Origin: an uncultured Mucispirillum sp.
GTDB lineage: Bacteria; Chrysiogenota; Deferribacteres; Deferribacterales; Mucispirillaceae
Direction of reading: 5' to 3'
Assembly: GCA_944323205.1 (NCBI GenBank)
Contig: CALURO010000012.1
Span: forward strand, 1-61,069
DNA: 61,069 bases
Shown: positions 53,038-60,884 of the stretch, in pieces
Layout of the letters: every line of letters begins with the position of its first letter
How positions within the stretch are numbered: position 1 is the first letter of the stretch
Translations under genes and position numbers: made by a program
Notes under the pieces: model-generated
What the model was told of the DNA's origin: nothing
Seen by the model: only the letters and a program-made list of their open reading frames with translations
Database searches by the model: none

Positions 53038-54831
53038 CTAACCGATAAACTTAATAAATTCTTTTACCCTTTCATCATTGAAATCAATTTCATCAGGTTT
53101 ATTCATTTCATAACTTGCATCTTTAATATAAAATGGATTTTCTGATACATCCATAGGTAAATCATCTTTTTCCTGTTTTTTTGCTTCGTTATGAAGGGCC
53201 ATAATGTATGCAAGCACCATATTTCTTTCTTTTACGGTTTCACCTTCTGCCATAAATGTAAGTTTTGGAGAAGTGTTGCTCATGCCATACATTAAAAAGC
53301 CTGTTGACCAGTCCACTCTAATCTGTCCGTCAAACTCTACTATAGAAAAACCTTTTTTACCTTCAAATGTTTTTCTCAAACTTTCTAAAATTGATGCTGT
53401 TATTGCATCTTTTGCCTCATTTGAAATAGATGTTGTGCGTATCTCTTTTGTAATAAAACGCTTTGGCATTTTATCAAAAAATGGTTTTAATGTTTTTATA
53501 TTCATTTCATCTAATACTTTTTCAAGCAGGAATATATTTTCAACAGCATCATCTCTTGGTATGCCGTCCATAGTATCAGTTGAAAACATATGCAGCGATG
53601 CCTCAATTTGTATATCCCTGTAGCCTGTTTTTGCAACAAACTCTTTTATAGATGAAAAGCCGGCAAGAGCTGCCATTTTATTCATATTAGCTGTAATAGT
53701 TTCTTTCCATAAAGAATGACCTTTTCTGTGAAACTCCGTTGTGCCATGTAACTCTTTTTCCACATAGCTTTTTACACTTGATGTATAGCGTGGGTCTACA
53801 TAAATAATGCTTGCAATTTTTACTATTTCATCTATTTTTTCTTTTGCAACCTGTAATTCTTCTAACTTTTTCTTTAATGCAGGCACTGCTATCATAAGCT
53901 TATAGCCTGCTAAAATAAATGCCAGATTATCACCTAAATAGTGACCTTCCCCATTTAAAGTTAATGCATCTTTACCCTCTGTGATAGAACCTCTGTCTGC
54001 ATCTAAATCAAAAGAATGAACTCTTAAGCCTTTATCTAAAACTGCCTGCAAGCCAGATACTCTTTCAAGCATTTCTTTTCTTGTAGGGTCTGCAAGCAAA
54101 TCACCAGCATTTACATTTATATCTTTGCCTAATATTGTTACATTTTCACCAAATATATCTTTAAATAATTCCACATACTGAACACCTGTGCCACCAAACA
54201 CATTTACTGCCACCATAGAATTATCTCTTTTAGAAAAATAATCTTTATAAATACTTTTCATTTTCTCAAAATATACTTTTTTGCCTTCTTTTGTTTTATC
54301 TGTAATAGTGCCGGGTTTAGTATTTCTTGGATTGAAGCTGTCATCTGCTACCGTCTCATTCATCTGACCTAGTAAATATGTATGAATACCTTGAGTGCCT
54401 ATGCCAAATTTTGCACCATTTGTTGTTACTTCCACATGGCTTCTTGTAATCTGGCAGTGACCTTGAGCCGATAACTGCTCTTGATTTTGATATACCTGAC
54501 CAGAAGAAGAAATACCTATATTATATACATTTACACCTTGAGATGCTGCACCTTTTGCAAATGATTCTGCTAATATTTGAGATGTAGGGCCGTTATCATA
54601 ACCTACTACTATAGTATCCCCTTCTTTTAAAGAAACTGTACCGCCATTTTGAGTATTAAACACCATACCTGCTGTAAGCATACCAGCTGTTTCCATAGCC
54701 TCTGGAGTTAATACCGCCTTATCATTAAAAAAATCCCCCGGCTCACCAACATAAGCCCTTATATCGTAAGATGTTTTTTTAAACAGCTTGTTATTGTTTT
54801 CTTTAACTTTCTTTGGAAATTTAAATGACAT
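53038..54831 (-). CDS. Alpha-D-phosphohexomutase (phosphoglucomutase/phosphomannomutase family)
   Basis: This 597-aa enzyme is longer than the typical 450-550. The catalytic serine is in ITRSHVEV near residue 131, the Mg2+ site is DLDADRGSIT near 275-284, and the sugar-binding segment may be FHRKGHSLWKETI. The C-terminal FDGQIRVDWSTGFLMYGMSNTSPKLT holds the phosphate-binding loop. It interconverts hexose 1- and 6-phosphates and feeds glycan and nucleotide-sugar synthesis. Whether glucose or mannose is used is not decidable. It is monocistronic with its own upstream gap. Confidence 0.85.
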   Translation of the reverse strand: MSFKFPKKVKENNNKLFKKTSYDIRAYVGEPGDFFNDKAVLTPEAMETAGMLTAGMVFNTQNGGTVSLKEGDTIVVGYDNGPTSQILAESFAKGAASQGVNVYNIGISSSGQVYQNQEQLSAQGHCQITRSHVEVTTNGAKFGIGTQGIHTYLLGQMNETVADDSFNPRNTKPGTITDKTKEGKKVYFEKMKSIYKDYFSKRDNSMVAVNVFGGTGVQYVELFKDIFGENVTILGKDINVNAGDLLADPTRKEMLERVSGLQAVLDKGLRVHSFDLDADRGSITEGKDALTLNGEGHYLGDNLAFILAGYKLMIAVPALKKKLEELQVAKEKIDEIVKIASIIYVDPRYTSSVKSYVEKELHGTTEFHRKGHSLWKETITANMNKMAALAGFSSIKEFVAKTGYRDIQIEASLHMFSTDTMDGIPRDDAVENIFLLEKVLDEMNIKTLKPFFDKMPKRFITKEIRTTSISNEAKDAITASILESLRKTFEGKKGFSIVEFDGQIRVDWSTGFLMYGMSNTSPKLTFMAEGETVKERNMVLAYIMALHNEAKKQEKDDLPMDVSENPFYIKDASYEMNKPDEIDFNDERVKEFIKFIG

Positions 54832-54918
54832 AGACTATGCCCCCTTTTATATTGTATATTATTATAATAGGACATAAACTTAAATACTTCAAGCATTATC
54901 GGATAAATTTATAAAAAA

Positions 54919-54945
54919 ATCCCCTTTTAATTTAAAAAGGGGATT
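54919..54945 (-). terminator. Intrinsic terminator of the DUF134-Mrp-NifX operon
   Basis: AATCCCCTTTT and AAAAGGGGATT pair over about 11 bp with a short AT loop. On the minus strand the stem is followed by a T run (54912-54918). It lies 36 nt after the NifX-like stop. Confidence 0.88.
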
Positions 54946-54981
54946 ACTGCATTTATTATATTTCTTTAAAAATTTTACTTA

Positions 54982-55362
54982 TTAATGACCACACTGCCCA
55001 TGGTGTGAACAGCTGTGCCCATGGCTGCCACCATGATGAGAACAAGATGCGCCATCTGATGATAAACATCCACCTGCAAACGCTAATGCAGCCTCATCAG
55101 GATTGCCTTTCACTCCTGTTACTACCTGTATACCTTTTTCAGCACATGCACTTTGAGCAGGTGCCCCCATACCGCCTACAAGCACTGCCTTTGCTCCTTT
55201 TGATGCAATAAATTCGGGCAGTATGCCATGACCTTCTCCAGGGCTCTGCATATTCATTGATATTTTTATGATTCCATCCTCTATATCATAAAAAGTAAAT
55301 GAAGGGCTGTGTCCAAAATGGGCACATACCTGACCATTTTCTACAGCTACTGCGATAACCAT
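54982..55362 (-). CDS. NifX/NifB-type iron-molybdenum cofactor binding domain protein with His/Cys tail
   Basis: This 126-aa protein has a dinitrogenase cofactor-biosynthesis domain (residues about 1-100): VCAHFGHSPSFTFYDI, KAVLVGGMGAPAQSACAEKGIQVVTG and DEAALAFAGG. The last 25 residues are an unusual His/Cys/Gly-rich tail (CSHHGGSHGHSCSHHGQCGH), a likely metal-binding segment. Members of this family bind Fe-S or FeMo-type clusters. No other nif genes are present, so nitrogen fixation is not implied. It lies 11 nt after the Mrp ATPase. Confidence 0.85.
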   Translation of the reverse strand: MVIAVAVENGQVCAHFGHSPSFTFYDIEDGIIKISMNMQSPGEGHGILPEFIASKGAKAVLVGGMGAPAQSACAEKGIQVVTGVKGNPDEAALAFAGGCLSSDGASCSHHGGSHGHSCSHHGQCGH

Positions 55363-55373
55363 CTTTCTTCTCC

Positions 55374-56201
55374 TTATTTTGCAATTACAGCATCTAAAAC
55401 TTTATTTAGGCTTTCAACATTCACTTCTTCTACCTTACCAGCATCTACTAATGCAGCAATCTGCGGGTCTATTGGTATTCTTGCTGTTAATGAAATATTA
55501 TGCTTTTTAGCTATTTTATCAATATTGCTTTCGCCAAATATTTTAATTTCCTTACCACAGTCTGGACATTTTAAATAGCTCATATTCTCTACAAGAGCTA
55601 ATACTGGAATATCCATCATAGCAGCCATATTCACTGCTTTTTCCACAATCATACCAACAAGTTCCTGTGGTGATGATACTATTATAATTCCGTCCACTGG
55701 AATAGACTGAAATACTGTTAATGGCACATCACCAGTTCCAGGCGGCATATCTATAAACATTATATCTACATCTTTCCAGATAACATCTGTCCAAAACTGC
55801 TTAACAACGCCAGCTATAACTGGACCTCTCCATATTACAGGGTCTGTTTCATTTTCTGCTATTAAGTTAAGAGACATTATCTGCGTCCCTTTTTTAGAAA
55901 TAGAAGGTACCATACCCTGCGGGCTTACTCTTGCCCTTTCATTAATACCAAAAGATTTTGGAATAGACGGCCCTGTAATATCTGCATCTAATACAGCTGC
56001 ATTTAAACCTTTACGCTGAGCCATTACAGCCATTAATGATGTTACTAAACTTTTACCAACACCACCTTTACCACTAACTACACCTATTACCTTTTTTACA
56101 CTGCTGAACTCATTAAGTTTTGCAAATAAGCTCTCCTCACTTCTATCTCCGCAGTCTTCTCCACAACCACTGCAGTTATGTGAACAACTATCGCTACCCA
56201 T
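55374..56201 (-). CDS. Mrp/NBP35 family P-loop Fe-S carrier ATPase
   Basis: This 275-aa ATPase of the Mrp/ApbC class carries or assembles Fe-S clusters. An N-terminal Cys cluster (CSHNCSGCGEDC, residues about 5-16) resembles the NBP35 form. The deviant Walker A GKGGVGKS is at about 44-51. VDIMFIDMPPGTGD and PDCGK (CxxC near residue 210) are family hallmarks. The pair with a NifX-like protein and a DUF134 regulator recurs in anaerobes, as far as I recall. It follows DUF134 by 33 nt. Confidence 0.92.
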   Translation of the reverse strand: MGSDSCSHNCSGCGEDCGDRSEESLFAKLNEFSSVKKVIGVVSGKGGVGKSLVTSLMAVMAQRKGLNAAVLDADITGPSIPKSFGINERARVSPQGMVPSISKKGTQIMSLNLIAENETDPVIWRGPVIAGVVKQFWTDVIWKDVDIMFIDMPPGTGDVPLTVFQSIPVDGIIIVSSPQELVGMIVEKAVNMAAMMDIPVLALVENMSYLKCPDCGKEIKIFGESNIDKIAKKHNISLTARIPIDPQIAALVDAGKVEEVNVESLNKVLDAVIAK

Positions 56202-56234
56202 ATCTTAGCTCCTTATAATAATTTGTATTTATTT

Positions 56235-56585
56235 TTATTTAAAAAATATGCTGTTGCAGCCGCAGAAACTGCAGGGTTTATCTTTTTTGTCGCATATTAT
56301 ATAATCGCCGCCGTTAATCTCTAATGGCAGACCTAATACTAACGCATCTGCAATTTTTTTACGCGCATTATTATAAACCTGCTGCACTGTTGTGCGGGCA
56401 ACATCCATATATCTGCTGCACTCAATTTGCGAAAGCCCCTCTCTGTCTATCAACCTGATTGTTTCATACTCATCTACAGTCATAACTATTACTTCTCTGC
56501 TTTGTTTGCTCTCACAGCTAGACGGAGCAAACATATTTACAACAGGCATCGAGCATACTTTACGGCACTTTTTAGGGCGCGACAT
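56235..56585 (-). CDS. DUF134 family DNA-binding protein
   Basis: This 116-aa protein has PKKCRKVCSMPVVNMFAP at the start and an HTH region (TVDEYETIRLIDREGLSQIECSRYMDVARTTVQQVYNNARKKIADAL). The C-terminal CDKKDKPCSFCGC is Cys-rich. These are DUF134 features, and the HTH resembles sigma-70 region 4. The Cys residues suggest metal or Fe-S sensing. As first gene of the operon it may regulate the Mrp/NifX-like genes. No operator was identified. Confidence 0.87.
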   Translation of the reverse strand: MSRPKKCRKVCSMPVVNMFAPSSCESKQSREVIVMTVDEYETIRLIDREGLSQIECSRYMDVARTTVQQVYNNARKKIADALVLGLPLEINGGDYIICDKKDKPCSFCGCNSIFFK

Positions 56586-56709
56586 AATTATTACCTCTTA
56601 TTATGCGTATAAACTGCTTCCGCTTTTTACATATACTACTCTTTTTTCAGATAAATGCAACTACTATTTTTGACATATGCCATAAACCTTTTATTTTAAG
56701 TATGACATA

Positions 56710-57441
56710 TTATTTGATTACTTTTTTAACTATTTTTTTTATAAAAGAAAGCCTGCCGCTTAAAAGATAACCTGCTGCCATTCTTACTCTGCTTACTTCT
56801 AACGGCTCTATTTTTATTACACTTTCATACTTTTTAACAAGCTCTTGTACTGTAATATTATCATTTCTTTCAAATAAATAAGCATTAGGGGATATAAATC
56901 TTAAATCAATCTCTAAATCTCTGAAATAATTATACTCTGCAAATTTTTCACACCAGTATTCCTTTGGCTGCACATTTACATGGGTAGGTTCTGTAAAATC
57001 ATTATCAGTAGATGAAATAAGTATTCTGTCTGAATATTCTGTCATTTTTTTAATTACTTTTAAACCGTCATCAGCATATAAATGCTCAATCATTTCTATA
57101 CTTACTACTAAATCATATTTTTTAGGAAAATAATCTGGAAGCTCATCTAAAGCAGACATAGTTTTTACATAAGGCTTTATTTTTTCGTCTGCCTGACTAA
57201 GTGCATATTCAGAAATATCTATACCATAAGCCTGCACACCCTTATTTCTTAAGGCTGAAACTAAATAACCAAAAGCACAGCCCATATCTAAAACAGTAAC
57301 TGGTGCATATTTTGCTATAATCCTTTCTGCCATATTATCAAAAAAAGGTATCCAGATATCTTTTTTAGTATAATCTGTACCACAGCCTGATTTATAATAT
57401 TCCATAGTGTAAAGGGTTTTATAATCAACTCTTTCTGACAT
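56710..57441 (-). CDS. Class I SAM-dependent methyltransferase
   Basis: This protein of about 243 aa has SAM motif I VLDMGCAFGYLVSALRNKG, motif II-like GIDISEYALSQA and DLVVSIEMIEHLY. The latter part includes HVNVQPKEYWCEKFAEYNY, common in sugar or small-molecule methyltransferases. I start at the ATG at 57441, preceded by AGGTGG, rather than at 57501, since the upstream 20 residues look unconserved. The substrate is unknown. It is near the RgpF-like gene but on the opposite strand, so a surface-sugar role is only a guess. Confidence 0.82.
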   Translation of the reverse strand: MSERVDYKTLYTMEYYKSGCGTDYTKKDIWIPFFDNMAERIIAKYAPVTVLDMGCAFGYLVSALRNKGVQAYGIDISEYALSQADEKIKPYVKTMSALDELPDYFPKKYDLVVSIEMIEHLYADDGLKVIKKMTEYSDRILISSTDNDFTEPTHVNVQPKEYWCEKFAEYNYFRDLEIDLRFISPNAYLFERNDNITVQELVKKYESVIKIEPLEVSRVRMAAGYLLSGRLSFIKKIVKKVIK

Positions 57442-57516
57442 ATACCACCTAAAACTTATTTTATTTTTTTTATAACACATATAAATTTTGGTTGCAAACA
57501 CTTATTAATTAAAAAT

Positions 57517-57999
57517 ACTGTAGGTACCCCATTTTTTTATTAAAAAATGCTATAACTACTTGATAATATATGTACAAATATAAATAATTGCAATAACTGT
57601 CATTCAGAGCCTACGATAGTAGGCGAAGAATCTTATTATCCATAATAAAAAGTCCTAAGCCTGTGCAAATTCTAATTCCTCGCTACTCACTCGGGAATTT
57701 GGCAGTCCTCGCAAGCTCGTCCTAGACTTTTTATTTAGACGCAACCACCGAGTAAATCGGTTTGGCTGCTCTCGCAAGCGACGATGCGGTCCAGCTGCGG
57801 ACTTTTGATTCCTTCCTATTCGGTCGGAAAGTCCTTGCGTCGCAAAAATCGCTCCCCTGCACCTATATAGACTCTTCGCTTCGGTCTAGCCTGTGCGATT
57901 TCTGATTCCTCAGCAATAGCTCGGGAAAACTAGTGTCCTCGCAAAAACCGCTCGTCTGAGTGACATAAGGTGTTTTTAAAAAAATGGGGGTGAAGCAGT
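57517..57999. repeat. Dispersed TIR-bounded mosaic repeat, copy C
   Basis: This 483-bp non-coding element is bounded by ACTGTAGGTACCCCAT plus T(7) on the left and A(7)TGGGGGTGAAGCAGT on the right. It is inverted relative to copy A, with which it shares exact blocks (57791-57843 and 57945-57973). It also contains an internal direct repeat: 57656-57727 and 57888-57960 both run GCCTGTGC...ATTCCTC...CTCGGGAA...GTCCTCGCAA. A GCCTAC-GATA-GTAGGC hairpin at about 57609-57624 lies in the GTCATTCAGAG...GAAGAATCTT motif. It fills the gap between the divergent methyltransferase and RgpF genes. Confidence 0.82.
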
Positions 58000-58081
58000 G
58001 AAAAATACAATTGAAAATAAATTAAATTTATGTAATAATAAAATGTAATGTAGTAAAAAGTATCTTTTTTATTGTGGTATT

Positions 58082-59950
58082 ATGTATAGCAGGCACTTTG
58101 ATTTAATAAAAAAATTTTTTTTCTCACTTAGATATACTGGCTTTAAGTCTACTTATAAAAAAGTTGATATATTCATAAAAAATATTATCGCCAGTAAAAA
58201 GTTAAGCAAATATTCCTTTGACTGCTTTTATCAGGCAAAGCATATTCCATCAAATACTGCAGATTCTGATATTAAACCTATAGCTTTTTACAGCATTACT
58301 CAAACAGATATATCATTACTTGCTGCCAGAAAACCACTTTATTTAAACCATTATATGCCAAGAATACCACTTGTATACAGTAACAATACAACTGAAAGAA
58401 TCAACTATCATATAAAACTTGCAAAAGAATACCAGATATATGCTTTCTGCTATGAAATAAAAGATACAAATAAATATAAAAATTTTATCAGCTCTCTTAA
58501 CCTGTGTGATGAGTCATTCCCGTTCTGTTTAAGTCTTGATGCCTGCCTTACAGCTGATGATATTAATACTGTATTAAATATAACTGATTTTTCTAAAATG
58601 GTAAAAGTTAATGAAAAATATATTATTATTTTAGATATACGAAAGCTTAAAAACTATAAAGATATTGATGATTTTATAAATACAGCATTCAGCATCATAT
58701 CTTATAATATTAAAGATTTTCAAATATGGTGCAGAATACTTCATACTACTAATTTCAAGCATGAAAAAATATCACGATTTATATACTCTGTTGATACAGA
58801 TAAAATACCTTCAATTACTGCAAACAACATTTCTTATATTAATAAAAAAATACAACACTTTTTATACAGCTACGATTATATAGCACATTTCTTCTGCAAT
58901 AATACTGTAACATCAGATATACCATATTACAAAACCATTATAAATGGCAAAGATACTCTTTATAGAAACAAACCATCATTTTATAAATACAGCCTTAATA
59001 TATTTTATAACTGGATACAAACTGAAATGCTATTTCTTAGAGATAACTTTAAAGATAATGAAAGATTTTTATTTATAGATTCTTTTAATAACTGGGAAGA
59101 ATACAGCCATATCGCACCTGAGAAAAAAACTGGATATGCATTTTTAAATACAATGTATAGAGCCATATTTAACCAAAAAATATACGGACAAAAACTTTTA
59201 TCATACAGCCAGCATATGCCTGAAGACATGTACAGCAAAGCACAAATATGCCTGCAAATACATATTTTTTATCTTGATTTACTTGAAAATATTGTTACAG
59301 AAATAAATAAAATACCTTATGCTTTTGACTGCTATATATCTACTGATAATGAAGAAAAAGCAAAATATATTAGAAATTATTTAAAAAGCCATTCTAATGC
59401 AGTAAATATTATAGTTGAAATTTATGATAATAAGGGCAGAGATGTTTATCCATTTATTGCACAGATGAGTAAATATATTACAAAATATAAATTTATATGC
59501 CACATGCATACTAAAAAATCTAAAATAGATATTTTTGGAGATAACTGGCGGGAATATCTTTTTGGCTCACTTTTTGGCAGTGAGGAAAATATAGAAAATA
59601 TTTTAAAAAACCTTGAAATGAATAAAGGGTTGGGAATAGTTTTTCCAAAACCATTTCATAACCTTGAAAATGCTATCCACTGGGGGCTAAATAAAGAGCT
59701 GGCAGAAAATGTGCTGCAAAAACTAGATATTGATATTAAACTTCCTGTAAATAATATAGTTTTTCCTGTGGGTAATATGTTTTGGGCAAGGGTAGATGCT
59801 GTGCTGCCACTTTTTACAAATATAATATCAGATAACTTCCCTAATGAAAAAGGTCAGGCTGATGGGACTCTGGCCCATGCAATAGAAAGGCTGTGGGTAT
59901 ACATCGCTGAATATAACGGATACACTTTCAGTTTATGCAGGGAAAAATAA
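58082..59950 (+). CDS. RgpF-like glycan biosynthesis protein (WbsX-like N-terminus)
   Basis: This 622-aa protein has two regions. Residues about 60-330 resemble WbsX-type domains: LYLNHYMPRIPLVYSN, INYHIKLAKEYQIYAFCYE and the later FIDSFNNWEEYSHIAP. Residues about 390-622 match the rhamnan synthesis F family: FDCYISTDNEEKA, VEIYDNKGRDVYPFIAQM, YKFICHMHTKKSK and FPVGNMFWARVDAV. RgpF-type proteins take part in rhamnose-containing polysaccharide synthesis. The dTDP-rhamnose genes at 1137-4525 would supply the donor. It has no membrane segment and appears monocistronic. Confidence 0.82.
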   Translation: MYSRHFDLIKKFFFSLRYTGFKSTYKKVDIFIKNIIASKKLSKYSFDCFYQAKHIPSNTADSDIKPIAFYSITQTDISLLAARKPLYLNHYMPRIPLVYSNNTTERINYHIKLAKEYQIYAFCYEIKDTNKYKNFISSLNLCDESFPFCLSLDACLTADDINTVLNITDFSKMVKVNEKYIIILDIRKLKNYKDIDDFINTAFSIISYNIKDFQIWCRILHTTNFKHEKISRFIYSVDTDKIPSITANNISYINKKIQHFLYSYDYIAHFFCNNTVTSDIPYYKTIINGKDTLYRNKPSFYKYSLNIFYNWIQTEMLFLRDNFKDNERFLFIDSFNNWEEYSHIAPEKKTGYAFLNTMYRAIFNQKIYGQKLLSYSQHMPEDMYSKAQICLQIHIFYLDLLENIVTEINKIPYAFDCYISTDNEEKAKYIRNYLKSHSNAVNIIVEIYDNKGRDVYPFIAQMSKYITKYKFICHMHTKKSKIDIFGDNWREYLFGSLFGSEENIENILKNLEMNKGLGIVFPKPFHNLENAIHWGLNKELAENVLQKLDIDIKLPVNNIVFPVGNMFWARVDAVLPLFTNIISDNFPNEKGQADGTLAHAIERLWVYIAEYNGYTFSLCREK

Positions 59951-59953
59951 AGA

Positions 59954-60021
59954 TATTTTACTTTCTAACATATTTCTATTTTACTTTTTGACATATTTTT
60001 ATTTTGCTTTTTAACAAAAAT
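59954..60021. repeat. Short tandem repeat, about three 23-24 nt units
   Basis: After the RgpF-like gene three consecutive units appear: TATTTTACTTTCTAACATAT (59954-59976), TATTTTACTTTTTGACATAT (59977-60000) and a diverged TTTTGCTTTTTAACAAAAAT (60001-60021). Units 1 and 2 differ at only a few positions. Confidence 0.6.
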
Positions 60022-60298
60022 ATATTATACTTTTTAAAAAATTTATAATATATTTATGCAGGCGATATTATGGCACTTAAAAGATGGCAGGAAAAAATAT
60101 TGAATATTTAAAACAAAAACGGAAGATATGCAGGCAGTGCCTATGTGTGTGCTGTGGGAATATGGAAATACTGGCAATGTATTTTAAGATAGATTGGCAA
60201 TTTTACAAAAAAATACTTTTGGCGTATTAGCTTAATTTTTTTGAATAAGTTCAATTAAATATATAATTTTCACTGCAAACTAGATATTGTGAAATAAA
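60022..60298. other. Non-coding region with possible gene remnant
   Basis: No intact gene is seen. From about 60100 to 60230, plus-strand frames give short peptide-like stretches (such as EDMQAVPMCVLWEYG) broken by stops. They could be a decayed gene or chance. The remaining sequence is AT-rich. Confidence 0.25.
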
Positions 60299-60314
60299 CC
60301 TGCCAAATGGCAGG
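60299..60314 (-). terminator. Palindromic hairpin downstream of the 84-aa protein gene
   Basis: CCTGCCAAATGGCAGG forms a 6-7 bp stem with a very small loop, located 5 nt after the gene's stop on the minus strand and followed by TTTATTTCAC. It could act as a weak terminator. The same 16 nt recur at 60598-60613 upstream of the gene. Confidence 0.5.
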
Positions 60315-60319
60315 CTGTA

Positions 60320-60574
60320 TTAATTATTTTCTTTTTCAAATAATATTAAATATCCTGCTCCAAAAGTCCACAAAAACAAAGTACAAACAAGTATTAATAA
60401 TTGCAGTATCAAAATAGCATAATTATTTGTAGTATGTGGTATAATCTCTTTACAAACCCAGCCATTTACATTTTCTTTCTTTATAACATTATTTAATGCT
60501 CTTTTAGGATTTGTAAATAGAGCACCTAAAATGCCACCACTTAATGCTACTCTTTCAATTTTGTTTTCTTTCAT
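60320..60574 (-). CDS. Small membrane protein of unknown function
   Basis: This 84-aa protein has a short soluble N-terminus (MKENKIERVALSGGILGALF, with FTNPKRALNNVIKKENVNGW) and one or two hydrophobic segments near residues 50-78 (ILILQLLILVCTLFLW, then GAGYLILFEK). The start has AAGGAG upstream. I do not recognise a named family. It lies alone between two copies of a palindromic hairpin and near repeat copy D, which might mean it moved here as a unit. Confidence 0.6.
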   Translation of the reverse strand: MKENKIERVALSGGILGALFTNPKRALNNVIKKENVNGWVCKEIIPHTTNNYAILILQLLILVCTLFLWTFGAGYLILFEKENN

Positions 60575-60596
60575 AAAATCACACTCCTTTTTATTA

Positions 60597-60614
60597 CCCT
60601 GCCAAATGGCAGGG
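60597..60614 (-). repeat. Second copy of the CCTGCCAAATGGCAGG palindrome
   Basis: This 18-nt perfect inverted arrangement, CCCTGCC-AAAT-GGCAGGG, lies 23 nt upstream of the start codon of the 84-aa gene. Its 16-nt core is identical to the hairpin at 60299-60314. On the minus strand it would be a leader hairpin just before the ribosome-binding site. The 60615-60884 stretch beyond it is AT-rich and shows nothing else. Confidence 0.6.
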
Positions 60615-60884
60615 CTCTATCCTATATTTATATACCATAAGCAAATAATACTTATGGATTTTTAAAAGCTGTTTATAATTCAATATGTCATCATAGAAAG
60701 CAACAGACATATCTCATATTATGTATTATATAATATCGTTTTCTAATTTCTAAGAAAAACCTATTTGTATTAAATTTAAGTATATTTACAATATTTAATA
60801 ATATATATTAGTTGATAAATATATCAGTTCATAAATAATTGTTAATATACTATAAAAAATTTTATTTTACAAGAAAATAATATT

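Noticed and set aside
54982..56201. Nitrogen fixation genes
   Set aside because: The NifX-like domain and the Mrp ATPase are found widely in non-fixing anaerobes. No nifH, nifD, nifK, nifE or nifN is present.
57517..57999. CRISPR array or tRNA/rRNA spacer
   Set aside because: There are no regularly spaced identical repeats and no cas genes. Stem-loops do not form a tRNA cloverleaf and no rRNA segment is recognised.
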